This document shows, piece after piece, positions 1 through 12,100 of a DNA stretch of 64,000 nucleotides. This DNA comes from Sorex araneus (Eukaryota > Chordata > Mammalia > Eulipotyphla > Soricidae), in NCBI RefSeq assembly GCF_027595985.1, contig NC_073303.1:26340565-26404564 (forward strand). The letters run 5' to 3'. Made by a program: the position numbers and the translations under genes. Under the pieces are notes generated by a model. That model saw nothing but the letters and a program-made list of their open reading frames with translations. It had not been told where the DNA came from and did no database searches. Positions within the stretch are counted from its first letter, which is position 1; every line of letters begins with the position of its first letter.

Positions 1-60
1 GGGATTGGTGTTGGAATACTGAATGTAATAAATTATTAACAACCTTATAAAAATAAATAA
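1..60 (+). repeat. 3' end of a soricid L1 (cut by window edge)
   Basis: GGGATTGGTGTTGGAATACTG followed by an A/T-rich tail resembles the 3' termini of the L1 fragments near 13300, 20200 and 41900. Only the end lies in the window. Confidence 0.4.
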
Positions 61-220
61 AACCCATGGAGAAGCTTTCTTTCATGTACAGGAGGCATGT
101 ATGAACATGTACAAGGATATTCAGGCAACATCATTTGAAACAGCAAAACAAAGTAACTGGAACAAGTCCAAACATATTTAGAACAAACCATGACAGATAC
201 ACAGAATACAGAACAGACTG

Positions 221-419
221 TCCCTAGTGGATATTCCTCCGCCCCTCTCAGAGAGCCCGGCAAGCTACCAAGAGTATCTCCCCTGCATGGCAGAGCCTGA
301 AAAGCTACCCATGGCATATTCAACATGACAAAAACAGTAACAAACAAGTCTCACAATGGAGACGTTACTGTGGTGCCTGCTTGAGCAAATCAATGAGCAA
401 TGGGATGACAGTGACAGTG

Positions 420-420
<1 letters not shown>
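221..420 (+). repeat. Second SINE type, head-truncated, with TG microsatellite tail
   Basis: Matches, in reverse complement, the element at 55462-55711: shared blocks include AGCTACCAAGAGTAT, GGCATATTCAACATG and TCTCACAATGGAGACGTT. It lacks the tRNA-like head. Its GACAGTGACAGTGATG tail runs straight into a (TG)n tract at 421-467. Confidence 0.75.

Positions 421-467
<47 letters not shown>
421..467. repeat. (TG)n microsatellite
   Basis: About 23 uninterrupted TG units directly after the tail of the SINE at 221-420. Confidence 0.97.
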
Positions 468-470
<3 letters not shown>

Positions 471-520
471 GATACACACAGAACAGACCAACCCAAGTGG
501 GTTTAAAGATATATAAAACA

Positions 521-1024
521 GGGCCAGAATGATAATACAGCATTGCCTTGCATGCGGCCAATCCAGGTTCAATCCTCAGCACCCCATATGGTTTCCTGAG
601 CACCACCCGGAGGAATTCCTGAGTGCAGAGCCAGGAGTAACCCCTGAGAATTGCTAGATGTGGCCCAAAAAAACAAACAAAAGATATATAGGAAAAACTG
701 TCCCTAGTGGGCCTCAGTGGCAGTGAGGGCAGCTACTCCAAAAACTTACTACAATGGATTGACCTACATGCTTACAAGGAGTAAATTTCAGGCTATTCAA
801 ATTATAGCTCAGAAAAACTGTTTTTACAGAATGAAAAAAAAAACAAAGGAGTGGAGAGATAGTACAAGGAAGAAGGCACTTGCATTGAGATGACCCAGAT
901 TCAATCCTGGCACCCCAAATGGTACCCCAGGAACTTCCAGGAGTGACCCTGAGCGCAGAGCCGAGAGTAAGCCCTGCCCACCACTGGGCATGGTACAAAC
1001 CATCCCCCCCAAAAGAAAAAAAAA
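521..1024 (+). repeat. Two SOR SINE copies (521-681, 849-1024)
   Basis: Both have the head (GGCCAGAATGATAATACAG; GTGGAGAGATAGTAC), the CACCCCATATGG core and an A-rich end. The first is flanked by AAAGATATATA on both sides, a probable target-site duplication. Confidence 0.85.
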
Positions 1025-1043
1025 GTATAAACAAAAAAGTAGT

Positions 1044-1180
1044 CTATTTTTACAATAGACTATAATACAGCCGTAAAAATGAATAAATTACAGCTAATTC
1101 AACGACCTAGAAGAACTGAAGAATATCATGTAACTTTAGAGCAAAAGTAACAAAAACTAATTCTGTTTAGAAAAACCAAA
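1044..1180 (+). repeat. Old mammalian L1 3' fragment
   Basis: The ACTATAATACAGCCGTAAAA and ATGAATAAATTACAGCTA blocks match the classic L1 region (tatacagccataaaaatgaatgaa) downstream of ORF2. Diverged. Confidence 0.6.
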
Positions 1181-1608
1181 AAAAAATGGCTTTACATGGA
1201 AAAAATGGTAAAGCCCAGCAAAGGAGTAATACACACAAAACTCAGAATGTATTTTCTGTGACAGATTAAGAGGCAAAGGAAGATTCAGGAAAAGAGTTCT
1301 CAAGGACTGAGAAGTTTTAGATATTGTTTTATTCGTGAAGCTTGCTGGTGGGCTCATAAAGCCTTGTCATTTTTGTCAGACCTTACCGATGGTTCATTTT
1401 ATTTCTCTGCCAGTGACACCACCAGGGCTTCAGGGCCCTGCACATGCCAGAGACGTTCTACCTACCACTCGAGCCGTATCCCCAGCCCTCCCCTCCATCT
1501 GTCTTCTAACAACACTGGGAATCAAACCGAGAGTCTCACATATGCAAGTCAAGTTTGTATTTCTTATACATAGATTATAAACATTTTTAGAATTTATTCA
1601 ATGTTTCT

Positions 1609-1783
1609 TTTTTTTTTTTGCTTTTTGGGTCACACCCAGCGATGCTCAGGGGTTACTCCTGGCTTTGCACTCAGGAATTACTCCCGGCAGTGCTTGGGGG
1701 ACCATATGGGATGCCGAGGATCGAACCCAGGTCGGCCACGTGCAAGGCAAACGCCCTACCCGCTGTGCTATCGCTCCGGCCCC
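1609..1783 (-). repeat. SOR SINE, full length, with target-site duplication
   Basis: Complete minus-strand copy from poly(T) through TGTGCTATCGCTCCGGCCCC. TCAATGTTTCTTTTTT occurs on both sides (1598 and 1784), so the insertion boundaries are exact and the copy is fairly young. Confidence 0.96.
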
Positions 1784-1837
1784 TCAATGTTTCTTTTTTG
1801 TTTTCGGTTTTCTGGGGGTTATTTATTTATATAGTTA

Positions 1838-2526
1838 GGTTCGTTTGGGGGCCACATCCAGCAGTGCTCCGGGCTTACCCGTGGCTCTGCACTCAGCGAT
1901 CATCCTAGGCAGGCTCAGGGGACCATATGGGTGCCAGGGATCAAACTCGATCTGCCACACGCAAGGCAAGCACTTATGCACTGACTATCTCACCAGCCCC
2001 TTTACTCAGTGTTTTATACATTGCGTGGGGGCAGGGGTTGTTTTGGGGGAGGCCTCGGGAACATTCCCAGCTACCGCCCAGGCAAGCACCCTCTGGCAAG
2101 CACCCTCAACCATCTCTCCAAAGGACTCTGTTTTACCCTTTTTAAAAAAGTTTTTTTATATATGTAATTTGAATACTATGAAATTCACTCTGTGTAAGTA
2201 TACAGATTAACAAATTTTAGCTAAGTATGGCTCTGTGCCCAGAGGTCACTCCTGGTGGTGCTCGGGGGAACAGATGAGATGCTGGCATCAAACAGGGGTC
2301 AGCTGCATGCAAGGTAAAAGCTTTCAGTGCTATTTCTCCAGCCCTAAAAACAGTTTTAAAATAAATCATGGGGGTCAGAGAGAAGTACAGTGCGTAAGGC
2401 ACTTGTCTTACATGCTGCTGACCCAGCTTCAATCCCCAGCACCACATATGGTACCCTGAGCACTATCAGGAGTGATCCCTGAGCACAAAGTCAGGAGTAA
2501 GCACTTCCGAGTGTGGCTCCTGGGGG
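1838..2526. repeat. Three diverged SOR copies (1838-2000 -, 2226-2345 -, 2368-2526 +)
   Basis: Each retains the GGGACCATATGG or ACATATGGTACC core and head or tail motifs. The second and third are in opposite orientation only about 25 bp apart, so transcripts could fold. All lie in intron 17. Confidence 0.8.
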
Positions 2527-2992
2527 CAGGGGAGGGGAGAGTGCAGGGGAAACAAATGCAAATAAAATGCATGCAGCATAAGCCTAGATTGTTCCTGTCA
2601 TCTTTTAAAGTATAAATGCTAATTCACAGCAAAGACTGAATCTGGGTGGCAAAGTTCTGGTCACTTGCAGTGGGGCTCCGGGGGATCAATCCGGATCCTC
2701 TAGCAGCAGGGAGTTATCTGCTGCCCCAGCCCCAGGTCAGAGAGGTTTGATATCCATTTTCAGTCACGCAAGGGAAAAAGTGGACACAGCTCTGAGACAG
2801 AGAGTTGGCCCATAAACCAGAAAGAGCTCTCAGAAGGAAGCTTGCTGGCGTGGCCACCCAGGGGCAGGTGGAGAGCAGGGCAGGGACCAGGCCTCAGACA
2901 GCTGCCCAAGGGCACAGGGACAGGAGCATACTGTGCCAGTGACGGCTGCCCGCAGAAACCCTCAGCTCTCCTGGAGCGGTTGCCATTCTCAC

Positions 2993-3143
2993 CTGGGCAC
3001 TCCTCGTGCAGAAAATGCCAGAGTCCCACCGTGCCCAGCTGCTGCAGGGCCAGGTCCTGGGTCTGCAGGGCCACGGCCAAGTCCTCACCTCGCACCTCAA
3101 TCCCCATAGACACCTCACTCACCCGCAGGACCAGCACAGAGAC
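2993..3143 (-). CDS. BLTP3A: BLTP3A exon 17 (residues 1189-1238), last exon in window
   Basis: Acceptor CTTCTCTTGCAG, then [20 protein letters not shown] and [30 protein letters not shown], donor CCAG|GTGAGA, phase 1. It corresponds to the C-terminal groove repeat of BLTP3B (VVVFKITGVNGEIDIRGEDT). The open frame continuing to 2760 beyond the donor is not family-like and is treated as intron. Confidence 0.93.
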
Positions 3144-6100
3144 CTGCAAGAGAAGGTGCTTTCAGCGGAGCCCCACGTGGCCAGCCCAGGGCCTGCCCTC
3201 TGCACAGAAGGAAGTGGAGCAGCTGACCAGGTAGGGACTGAGCGGGCAGGCAGAGCTGTTGGCCTCTGGTGACCCCTGGTCGGAACTCTCCACAACCGGG
3301 CTCCCCTGAGTGCCAGTGCCGTCCAGGACATTCGGAAGAGATGCTGGGGGCAGCGATTCAGGACCAGACTCTACAGGGGAAAGACAAGACAAAGGGAAGG
3401 TTAAAAATAGCTGTCAAACTCAGTCTCAGAATAATGCTTTGGTTTGATGCGCACCACATAATAAATACATACCAATAAAATAAATACACAATAAATATAT
3501 AAATAAGAACAGTAATAATATTTGAACATAAATGAACATTATGAGACAAATTTTTAATTGTCCCTTGCATATTATGAAATGTGACATAATTCAGTCATAA
3601 AAATAAATAGAGGGCTGGAGCTATAGTACAGCAGGTGGGGCACTTGCCTTGCACGCAGCTGACCCGGATACAATCCCCGGCATCACATACTGTCCCCCAA
3701 GCACCACCAGGAGTAATTCCTGAGTGCAGAGCCAGGTGTAGCCCCTGAGCATCACTGGGTGTGACCCAAAAAGCAAATAAATAAATAGATAAACAAATCC
3801 TGAGGCCAGAAAGATAGTACAGCAGGCAGGATGCTAGCCTTACACATGGCCAACTGGGCTGTAACCCCGCATCCTATACAGTCCCTGAGCCCAGCCAGGA
3901 TTCCTTAGTGTAGAGCCAGGAATAAGCCCTGAGCACCTCCAGGTCTGGACCCCAAATCAAAACATATATGAATCATGTACTCTTCTTGTTTTGTTTTGGG
4001 ATATCTCTGTCCATCTCCCTCTTTTGTCCTGACTCTTTAAGGCTAATGGAGTGCCCGCGACCAAGCCCGGGCCTGCTGATGCTCACTGTCCTGCGTGCCC
4101 AGATTTATCTCTTCTTATGACTAACTTATGTTACAGTCCACAGTATCCTCAAGTTTCGCTGATACTGTAGCATGAGCCAGAACTTCTTCCTTTTTAAGAC
4201 TACTCTATTGTATGTTTATGGGTTACCTGGGTTATGTTTTTCTGGAGTTTTGGCCCACCCCCACTGCTGGTTCTGTGCTCAGGAGTGACCCCTGGTGGTG
4301 CTCAAGGAGTGATCTGCAGTGCCACGAGTCCAAGCAGCAAGGCAAGGAAGAGCCTCTTGGACTCACCAGCCCCCAGGAATGATTGCTCGGTAAGTACAGA
4401 GTTTAAGTTTTACATGATGAGCTCTGGAAATGAAGAGTATGAATGGCTTCACAATGAGCTAAATCTACTGAAAACTACAAAATTATAGTAAAAGGTGGTT
4501 AGGATGGAAAGTGTTATATTACATTGAAAAATAAAATTTAGTTATTAAAGGCTGGGAAGATGGCCCAAAGGGCTGGAACATATGCTTCCGGCACCTCATG
4601 ATCCTCTGAACGCCATCAGAAGTGGCACTTGAGTATAGCCCCAAACCCAAAGTGGCACCTGAGTATAACCTAAAGTTTCATAAACCAAAACTTTTAGGGC
4701 CAGAGAGGCAGCATGGGGAATAATGCACATACCTTGCATGCATCTGACCTGGGTTTAATCAGAACCACAGATTGTCCCCGAGCACGGTTAGGAGTGACCC
4801 CTGAGTACCTAGCAAGAGTAACCCTGAGCACTGCCTGTGTGGCCCAGAAACCAAAAAGGCCGGGGGGGGGGGGAGAATTCATGTTACTATAGTCAAAAAC
4901 CCCTAGTTCTTTTCCAGTCGTGGGTGAGGGACACAGCTGCAGGGAGGAGCACTCGCCTTCCATGTGGGAGGCCTTGGGCGTCCGTCCCTGGTGTTACAAA
5001 AAGACAAAATCCGATGATAAAATATAGAGGGGGAAAGAACCACCAGACAACGAACACAGAGACACCACTGACACCTGTCACAGAGCTGATCCTCTGGGGC
5101 CAGGAACATGGCTCAATGATGAAGTGCACGCGAAAACTTGGGTTTGATTACGATACCAATGGGGGAAAAAGACAGGGGATGGGGGCTGTGAGGGGTGGAG
5201 AGAGACAGTCCAGGGTAAGCCCCTTGCGTTGCATGCAGCTCACCAGGTTCAAGTCCTTGGCACTCATATGGCTACTAAGCATCCTCAGGGATCACTCCTG
5301 AACGCAGAACCAAGAGCGTGTGGCTTGGGGCCAGAGAGATAGTCCAGCAGGGAGGGCATTTGCCTTGCACATGGCTGGCCCAGGTTCAATGCCCAGCACC
5401 CCATGGAGCACCAGGAGTAATTCCTACGTGCAGAGTCAGGGGTAACCCCTGAACATCACCAGGCCCCCTCAAAAAAAAAAAAGAAAAAGAAAAAGAAAAA
5501 CTCCCATAAAACCCAACATGGCTTAACACCCCACCCACAAAGGAAAATAAAATAAAAATAATCCTGGGGCCTCAGCAACAATACAGTGGGAAGATTACTT
5601 GTGTTGCACGCGGCACACCTGGATTTGATCACCGACATCCCATATGGTCCCCATATGTGCACCCCCAGGAAAATTTCCTAAGCACAGAGCCAAGAGTAAG
5701 CCCTGAGCATCACCAAATGTGACCCCAAAACAAACAAACATTAAACCTAATCCTACTACACAGACTGCGGTAGAACGAGAGCATTCTCTTCTTTGGTCTG
5801 TCTCTTTCTGAGGTAAAGATCACACATTCATCGGGGAGAAAATCAGAGTCATAAATCCACTCAAATTTTGTTTTGAGAGATTATTGCTTTGATCAGATCT
5901 CAGTTCCCTCTGCCTCCGGCCGGTCTGGGCAGAGGAAGCAGAACGGACCCTTCCCGGGCTTGTCCAGCTTGCCCAGCTGTCTCCACCTACCGGACTCTAG
6001 GAGCATCACAAAGCCGTCACTGCCATCACTGTCCACGGAAATCCGGTCCTCAGGGCCACTGCTGTCCAGGGAGCCGCCATCGAAGGACTGCTGAGATACT

Positions 6101-9100
6101 GTCCTCTTCATGGAGAAGAATCGGAGCCGTGCAGCATTGCCACCCGCTGGGGCGGCCACCCCCCCTTCTGTCCTGGCCACGGGCTCCCTGTCCAAACAGC
6201 AAAGACCTTAGCAACGAGTCCTTATGCCTCTTTGCAAAACCCAGCCCTTTCTTGTATGTTTGTTTTGGGGGCGGGGAGCGGCGCACACCCGGCAATGCTC
6301 AGAGGGACTCCTGCCTCAGCTCTTGGGAACCACCCCTTGCAGTGCTTGGGAGACCCAATGGGACGCTGGGATCAAACCCAGGCTGGGTGCATGCAGGGCG
6401 AGCACCCTACCCGCTGTACTATAGTTCTGACCCCGAGTCCCATCCTTTTCAATTTAAACACTCTATAGTGCAAAAATAAATGTTCATATTTCTATTAGTT
6501 ATAGGGGAGCATCCTGTCTGCAATGGCTGGTCTCTGAATCCTCACCTCCCAGAACTGCAAACTGCGTAAGCAGAGGAAGAGACCGTGGCTCAAGGGGCTA
6601 GTGAGTGTGCTCTGCACGTAGGGGGCGAAGGTTCAATCCCTGGTGCCACATCTTCCCCCAAGAACTGCAGGGAGGGAGCCCCGAGCAGTGTGTCAGGGGT
6701 GGTCTCGATGCGCGGCAGGATGTAGCCCCCACACCAAACAAGCTGCACAGGCGGTTCTGCCCATCGGCAGTGACTGTCGGGTGCTCTCACACCTGCTCCC
6801 TGCTACTGACGGGCACCTCAAATGGCCCAATGCCTGTCACGGTCGAAGACAAGACAGCGGGAAGGGCACAGCCCTGGCATGCGCCCACTCAGACTCCATC
6901 CCTAGCACACACAGGGTCCCCCCCAGCACCGCTGGGTATAATCCCTGAGCAGAGACAGCAGGAAGTCCTGAGCACTTTGGGGGCTAGTCCAAAAACAACC
7001 AAAAAAATCACAGTTGTGCCAAAAGTGATCAGAACAGGGGCAACAGAACCCTGAGGGACAGATTCATTGATAACAACAGCAACAAAGAAACAGCCACACA
7101 GGCTGGGGACACATGCTGGACGCCACATGGGCAGGACACAAGCGTTCAGAGCTGACTGGGCTGCGGGTTACTAGCTGGAGGGCGCCCGCCAGGCCACCAC
7201 CCTGCGCTGCCAGACCATCACTGTTTATGTGCAGACCCTAAGGGGCACTCGTCACACTCCTCCGCACTGTCCCTGGGTCCCCCCTCCCTCACTCAGGGCC
7301 ACTCAGGAAGGGCGGTGCAGGCTTTTAGCCTGACCCTGTTGCTCGCATGACTGATCCTGAGCAAGTTTCTTACCTCTGTGAGCCTCAGTTTCCTCATCTG
7401 TAAAACGGGGAGTGATATTAGCACTAGCCAGAAAGGGCAACTGCACTCCCCCTATTGGTATTTTAAGTATTACTAGTGCCTGGGCCAAGAAGGCTCGTGC
7501 TCTGCATTTGGTCTTCAAAACCAACTGTGCCCCCAGGTATAATACCAAGGGGGACCCCTAGGATCAAGCCAGTGGTAGCCCCCCAGCATCACTGGGTGTA
7601 GCCAAAAAATTAACACTGAAAAAAAGAGGGAGGTTCAGAGAAACAGTTCAGAGGTGAAAGCACTGTTTGCAGTGACCCTAGAGCGATCCCTGATCCCCGG
7701 CAGCACCAGACGTGACCCGAGTACAGAGCCAAGAGTAAGCCCTGAGTGTCACCAGGTGTGGCCCCAAAACACTTTAAAGAAAAAGAAAGCAAGCTTTTCA
7801 GGCCTGACTCAGGGCGCATGTTCAGCATGCGTGCCTACTCGCACTCCAGCACCATGTGGCCCTCCTGGACACCGCTGTGTAGAGGCCCCCATGAAAGGAA
7901 AGAGGAGGAAAGAAAGAGAATGCATGTCGTCGATGTTTTCCTTTATCTCTCAGTCTCCTGCCCGGGCACTCTGTTTGCCAGGTCCGAGGACACCCACAGG
8001 CACCGCTTGGAGACCCCAGAAGACAATCCTCTTAGAATAAAGCCCTAAGCACTGGCTTTCTGGTCACAGTCCCCAAACCACAAAGTTCTTGGCACCCCAT
8101 ATGGTCCCCAGAGCCTGCCAGGAGTGATCTCTGTGAGCAGAGCCAGGAGTAAGCCCTGAGCACCAGCAGGTGTGGGCCACAAACAAGAGACAGAGGAAAT
8201 ATCCATGAACACCTTCTTCCTGAAACTCCCGTTTCTTCAGCAGTGAAACAGGGACACAATTATCTTTATCTACCCTGCCAGGTGCTGTGGGTGATTCCCA
8301 GGCCATAGGACAGAGAGCCTGCTGAACGTCTGTCATGTCAGACGGGGGCCAGGCAAGGCTATTTAGGCTTAACATCTGTTCAGACAACAGCAAGTCAGTG
8401 AGAGAGAAGCTAACCTGATCCCTAAGAACTAGTAAGTGCTGCCTTGGAAACTGTCTAAGAACAGGATTTATTACATGGAAGAAAGTGAACATTGATGGAA
8501 TTTTATGCAATTCTACTGTAATGTCTGGTTCTCCCCATTGTAGCGTTAAGGAGAATCCTGAAAAGAAATCTCTCACGCTCCTAAGCCTGTATCCTCTACG
8601 TAGTCTGAACATTTTTCCAGTTCTACAAGGGTAGCTCTGGAAACCAGAGATTGGGCCCTCCTGGACAGGCCCTTCTCTCTATCTGCCCAGACTCGCTGAA
8701 AAGATGCACATGGGCCAGGAGCTGCAGCTCAGGGCTAGAGTGCTCACCCTCCCGTATACAAGGCCCTGGGCTCGAGCCTTAATCCCACCAAAACGAATAA
8801 ATAAAACAGAAGCGCACACAGCAAGAAGCCTTGGGGCCAGTGGCAGGAGTGAGGGGGAAGGCGGAGAGTTGGAAGGAGAGTACTCACTTGGCTGAGGGCA
8901 GGGACAGCATCCTGTGCATGGTTGAGGTCATTCGATCTCTGCCCAGGCTGAGAGCATCCCTGGTCATACACACAGCTTCCTTGGTGAGGTCCACTGTGGC
9001 ATGCAGCGCCTCCTTGGTGGCGTCCTTGGTCATGTGAATAGCGCTGGACAGCTCTCCCTCTGTGTTCTTCGAGGGCACCAGCTCGCCCTGCCCATACACT

Positions 9101-12100
9101 ATGCTGTCCCTGGCGCCCGGAGGCTTCGAGGCGGCCAGGGAGCCGGACACTTGGGCTCTGCTCAGTCTCTTGGCGTGGAGGGAATCGACAGCCTCGTGGC
9201 CCTTCCCTGCAGGCCCTGGCGCAGGACACGCCACATCCTGGGCTGCCCCGTTGCCAGGGAGCAGCGGGGGCCCGGCCGGGACCGCATCGGGCTGCTCCAC
9301 ACCACCGTCCTCGGGAGCCTTGGCCGGGCTGGCCGGGCCCTGCTCGGAGGAGCTGTCAGACTTCGGCTCCCGCTCCTCCGACGGGGACAGCTCGGAATCG
9401 ATGAGGCTGGTGCTGTCGGAGCCCCCCGAGTCGGCCTCGGCGGCCCCGGGAGCCGGCTGCATGAGCAGCGCCACCTCGGCGGCACGGGGGAAGAGGACCC
9501 CGATGCACACGGTCCGGTCCCGCAGGCCAGCCCCGGTCAGGGCCTCCGTGTCCCGGGCGAGCTGCTCCTGCAGGCCCTGCAGGACCTCCTTGAGGCGGAG
9601 CAGCGCCAGGTACTGGTAGTGGTCAAGCCTCACGCACACGCGTGCAGGGGAGTGTACGAGCACGTGGATGTCCGCCGCATCCTCCAGCTCCGTCAGGGGC
9701 CCTCTGCTGTTGGCCCCACTGCTGGCCTCTTCCAGAACCTTCATGACCTCGGTCAGGCCTGATAAGCTCTTCAAGTCCTGCTCGGTCTTTGACCGCTGGT
9801 GGGGCACCGTGTCACCACTGAGGGTCTCGGACGGGCTGGGGCCGCCAAAGCTTGCGGAGGGCTTTAGCCTCCCTTCTGTGGCCAGAAGGCGCTTCCGGGC
9901 CTGGGCCTGCTGCCAACGGAGGGGCAGGCAGGCCCAGATGGACAAGGGGAAAGGAGCCACAAAATTCAAGGCGTGACCTTCGAATTTCTCTGTTCCTTCA
10001 AAATCCAAGGAGATCTTGGTGAAGTGGACGGCCCAGAGGTCCTGGGAAGCCGGGGGCCTCTGAGGAGGAAGGGTGCCGGGCTGGGGGAGGCGGGAGTCCA
10101 TCTGGAAGGCATGGTGCAGAAACAGCATGTGCAGGAGGCCAAAGGCACCTGGCGCCTTGGGAAAGTGGACAGAACTGGAATGGAAGAATTCAGAGGCCGC
10201 GAAAGCCCGGAAGAGACTCTGGAGGTCGGAAGCGCTACAGTGGGGAGCATGGCGGGTGTTGGTGGCGGTCAGGCCTGACGTAGAGAAGACAAGGGCCTGA
10301 GGCCGGTGCGGCCCTGCCCGCTCTCTCTTCTCCAGGGGGAAGCTCACCTGGAGAGGGAAAGGAGACCCAATTCAGAACGGCCATCGAGTCTCCCCGCTGC
10401 CCCCATTCACAAACACGAGAGGCCGCTCAGGACCTGAGGCGGCTTCTCTTACTTCTCTCGGGCAGAAAGAGCTGAACCCTGGGTGACAGCCGCAGAGGAC
10501 ACAGGGTCCGCTCTCACCCACCTTCAACCAGAAGGCGTCCAGCCGGATGTCCAGGTGCTCATCTTTCTGCCTCGAATCCTCCAGCTTGTAGATAGCTTTG
10601 AACTGCTCCAAGCTGCGGTATAAATCCAGGCAGAAGAGGTTCCCCCACAGCAAGCTGACAGGATCCACGGTGAACGTGAGATTATTTAACTGAACGTAGA
10701 GATTGGGACACGGAACTGGAACGCAGAGGGGAAAAGGATCTCCATATACCGAAACGGCAGCTCAACTCTTACCTGTTAACACTCATTTTATTATCAAGAA
10801 AGCAAAGGTAAGGGGCCGCAGCAATAGTACAGCCGGGTGGGTACTTGCCTTGAGTGCAGCCGGCCTGGGCTCGATCCCCGGCACCCGTATGGTCCCCTGA
10901 GCGCAGAGCCAGGAGTGACCCCTGAGCATTGCTGGGTGTGGCTCACCCTCACGCGCCCACAAAAAAAGAAAGAAACAGGACTGGGGAGATGGACTGGAGG
11001 ACTGGAGGGCTGCAGGCTCTGTGTGCAGAAACCCTTGTTTCCTCCCTGGCACTTGCATGGTCCCTTGAGCACTCCCATGAGCACTGAGCCAGGAGTAGCA
11101 CCTGAGCACCCCTGGGTGTTGCACAAATTTTTTTTTAAATATAAGTAAATAGGGGCTGGAGCAATAGCACAGCGGGTAGGGCGTTTGCCTTGCACGCGGC
11201 CGACCCGGGTTCAATTCCCAGCATCCCATATGGTCTGAGCACCGCCAGGGGTGATTCCTGAGTGCAGAGCCAGGAGTAACCCCTGTGCATCGCCAGGTGT
11301 GACCCAAAAACCAAATAAATAAATAAATAATTTAATATATATATATATATATATATATAAGTAAATATATAAGGCAGAGATTTACACAAGATAGAGACAT
11401 TTAACAAAAGTCTGCCAAAACTAAGTCACGTACCTAAAGCTCCTAAAACGACAAATGAGAAGAACATTGGAAATGGCCCCTGGGTCCCACAATGCAGAGC
11501 CTGAGCTAAACGGTGAGCAGGGACGCCCTCCCAGCTTACCCGGAAGCTCCTGATTATCCGGGAAGTAATATTCTGTGAACTCAATGTGGACGGCGGAGAC
11601 CTGAGTGGGTGTGTCGCGAGGTTTCCGGCTGCAGGAGAGGAGTGTGGACGGCTTCTTGCTGGGCTGCCCCGCTGTGGAGACCTGTGCAACCACCAGCCCC
11701 TGTTAGCGTCTACAGAGACGCACCTGGAGAAGGATCCTCTGAGGAAAGAAAGCCCCTCTGAGAGAAGCTGCCCTGCCCCTTCCCCACCCGTCGGCCTGGG
11801 TCCGGGAGCCTCACCTGGTGGATGTCCAGGTCATCGACTCGGATGACCAGACAGCTCGAGCGTAAACGATTCCACGCCGGGGGCCCAAAGGCAGGCTGCT
11901 GGCCCTGAGAGGGCCTTCTCTCCAGGGGGCTCTTGCGAGGACTGGAGAAAGAATCTAAATAAAAATTAGATGGTGGGAAAGATGGCCGCATACACTCACG
12001 TCTCACGCACGAGGAACAGAATTTGGAGTAAAGATCGCACAAACACTAACACAGAACCTAGCAACTAGACTCTCCTAGGGTCCAGGTCATGGCCAGTGTC

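Noticed and set aside
2760..2992. Continuation of the exon 17 reading frame to a stop at 2760
   Set aside because: A good donor (CCAG|GTGAGA) closes exon 17 at 2993, and the downstream translation does not resemble the conserved C-terminal repeat of BLTP3 proteins.
4889..5310. 154-codon plus-strand open frame (4837-5301)
   Set aside because: It spans diverged SINE sequence in intron 15 with no codon conservation evidence and no start context or splice support.
8064..8612. 182-codon minus-strand open frame in intron 14
   Set aside because: Its last third is SINE-derived and the rest has no recognisable domain or flanking splice signals; BLTP3A exons 14 and 15 join in phase without it.
9001..9762. 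253-codon open frame on the plus strand
   Set aside because: It is the exact antisense of BLTP3A exon 14. The G+C-rich coding strand lacks stops on the opposite strand; no splice or start context and no family resemblance.
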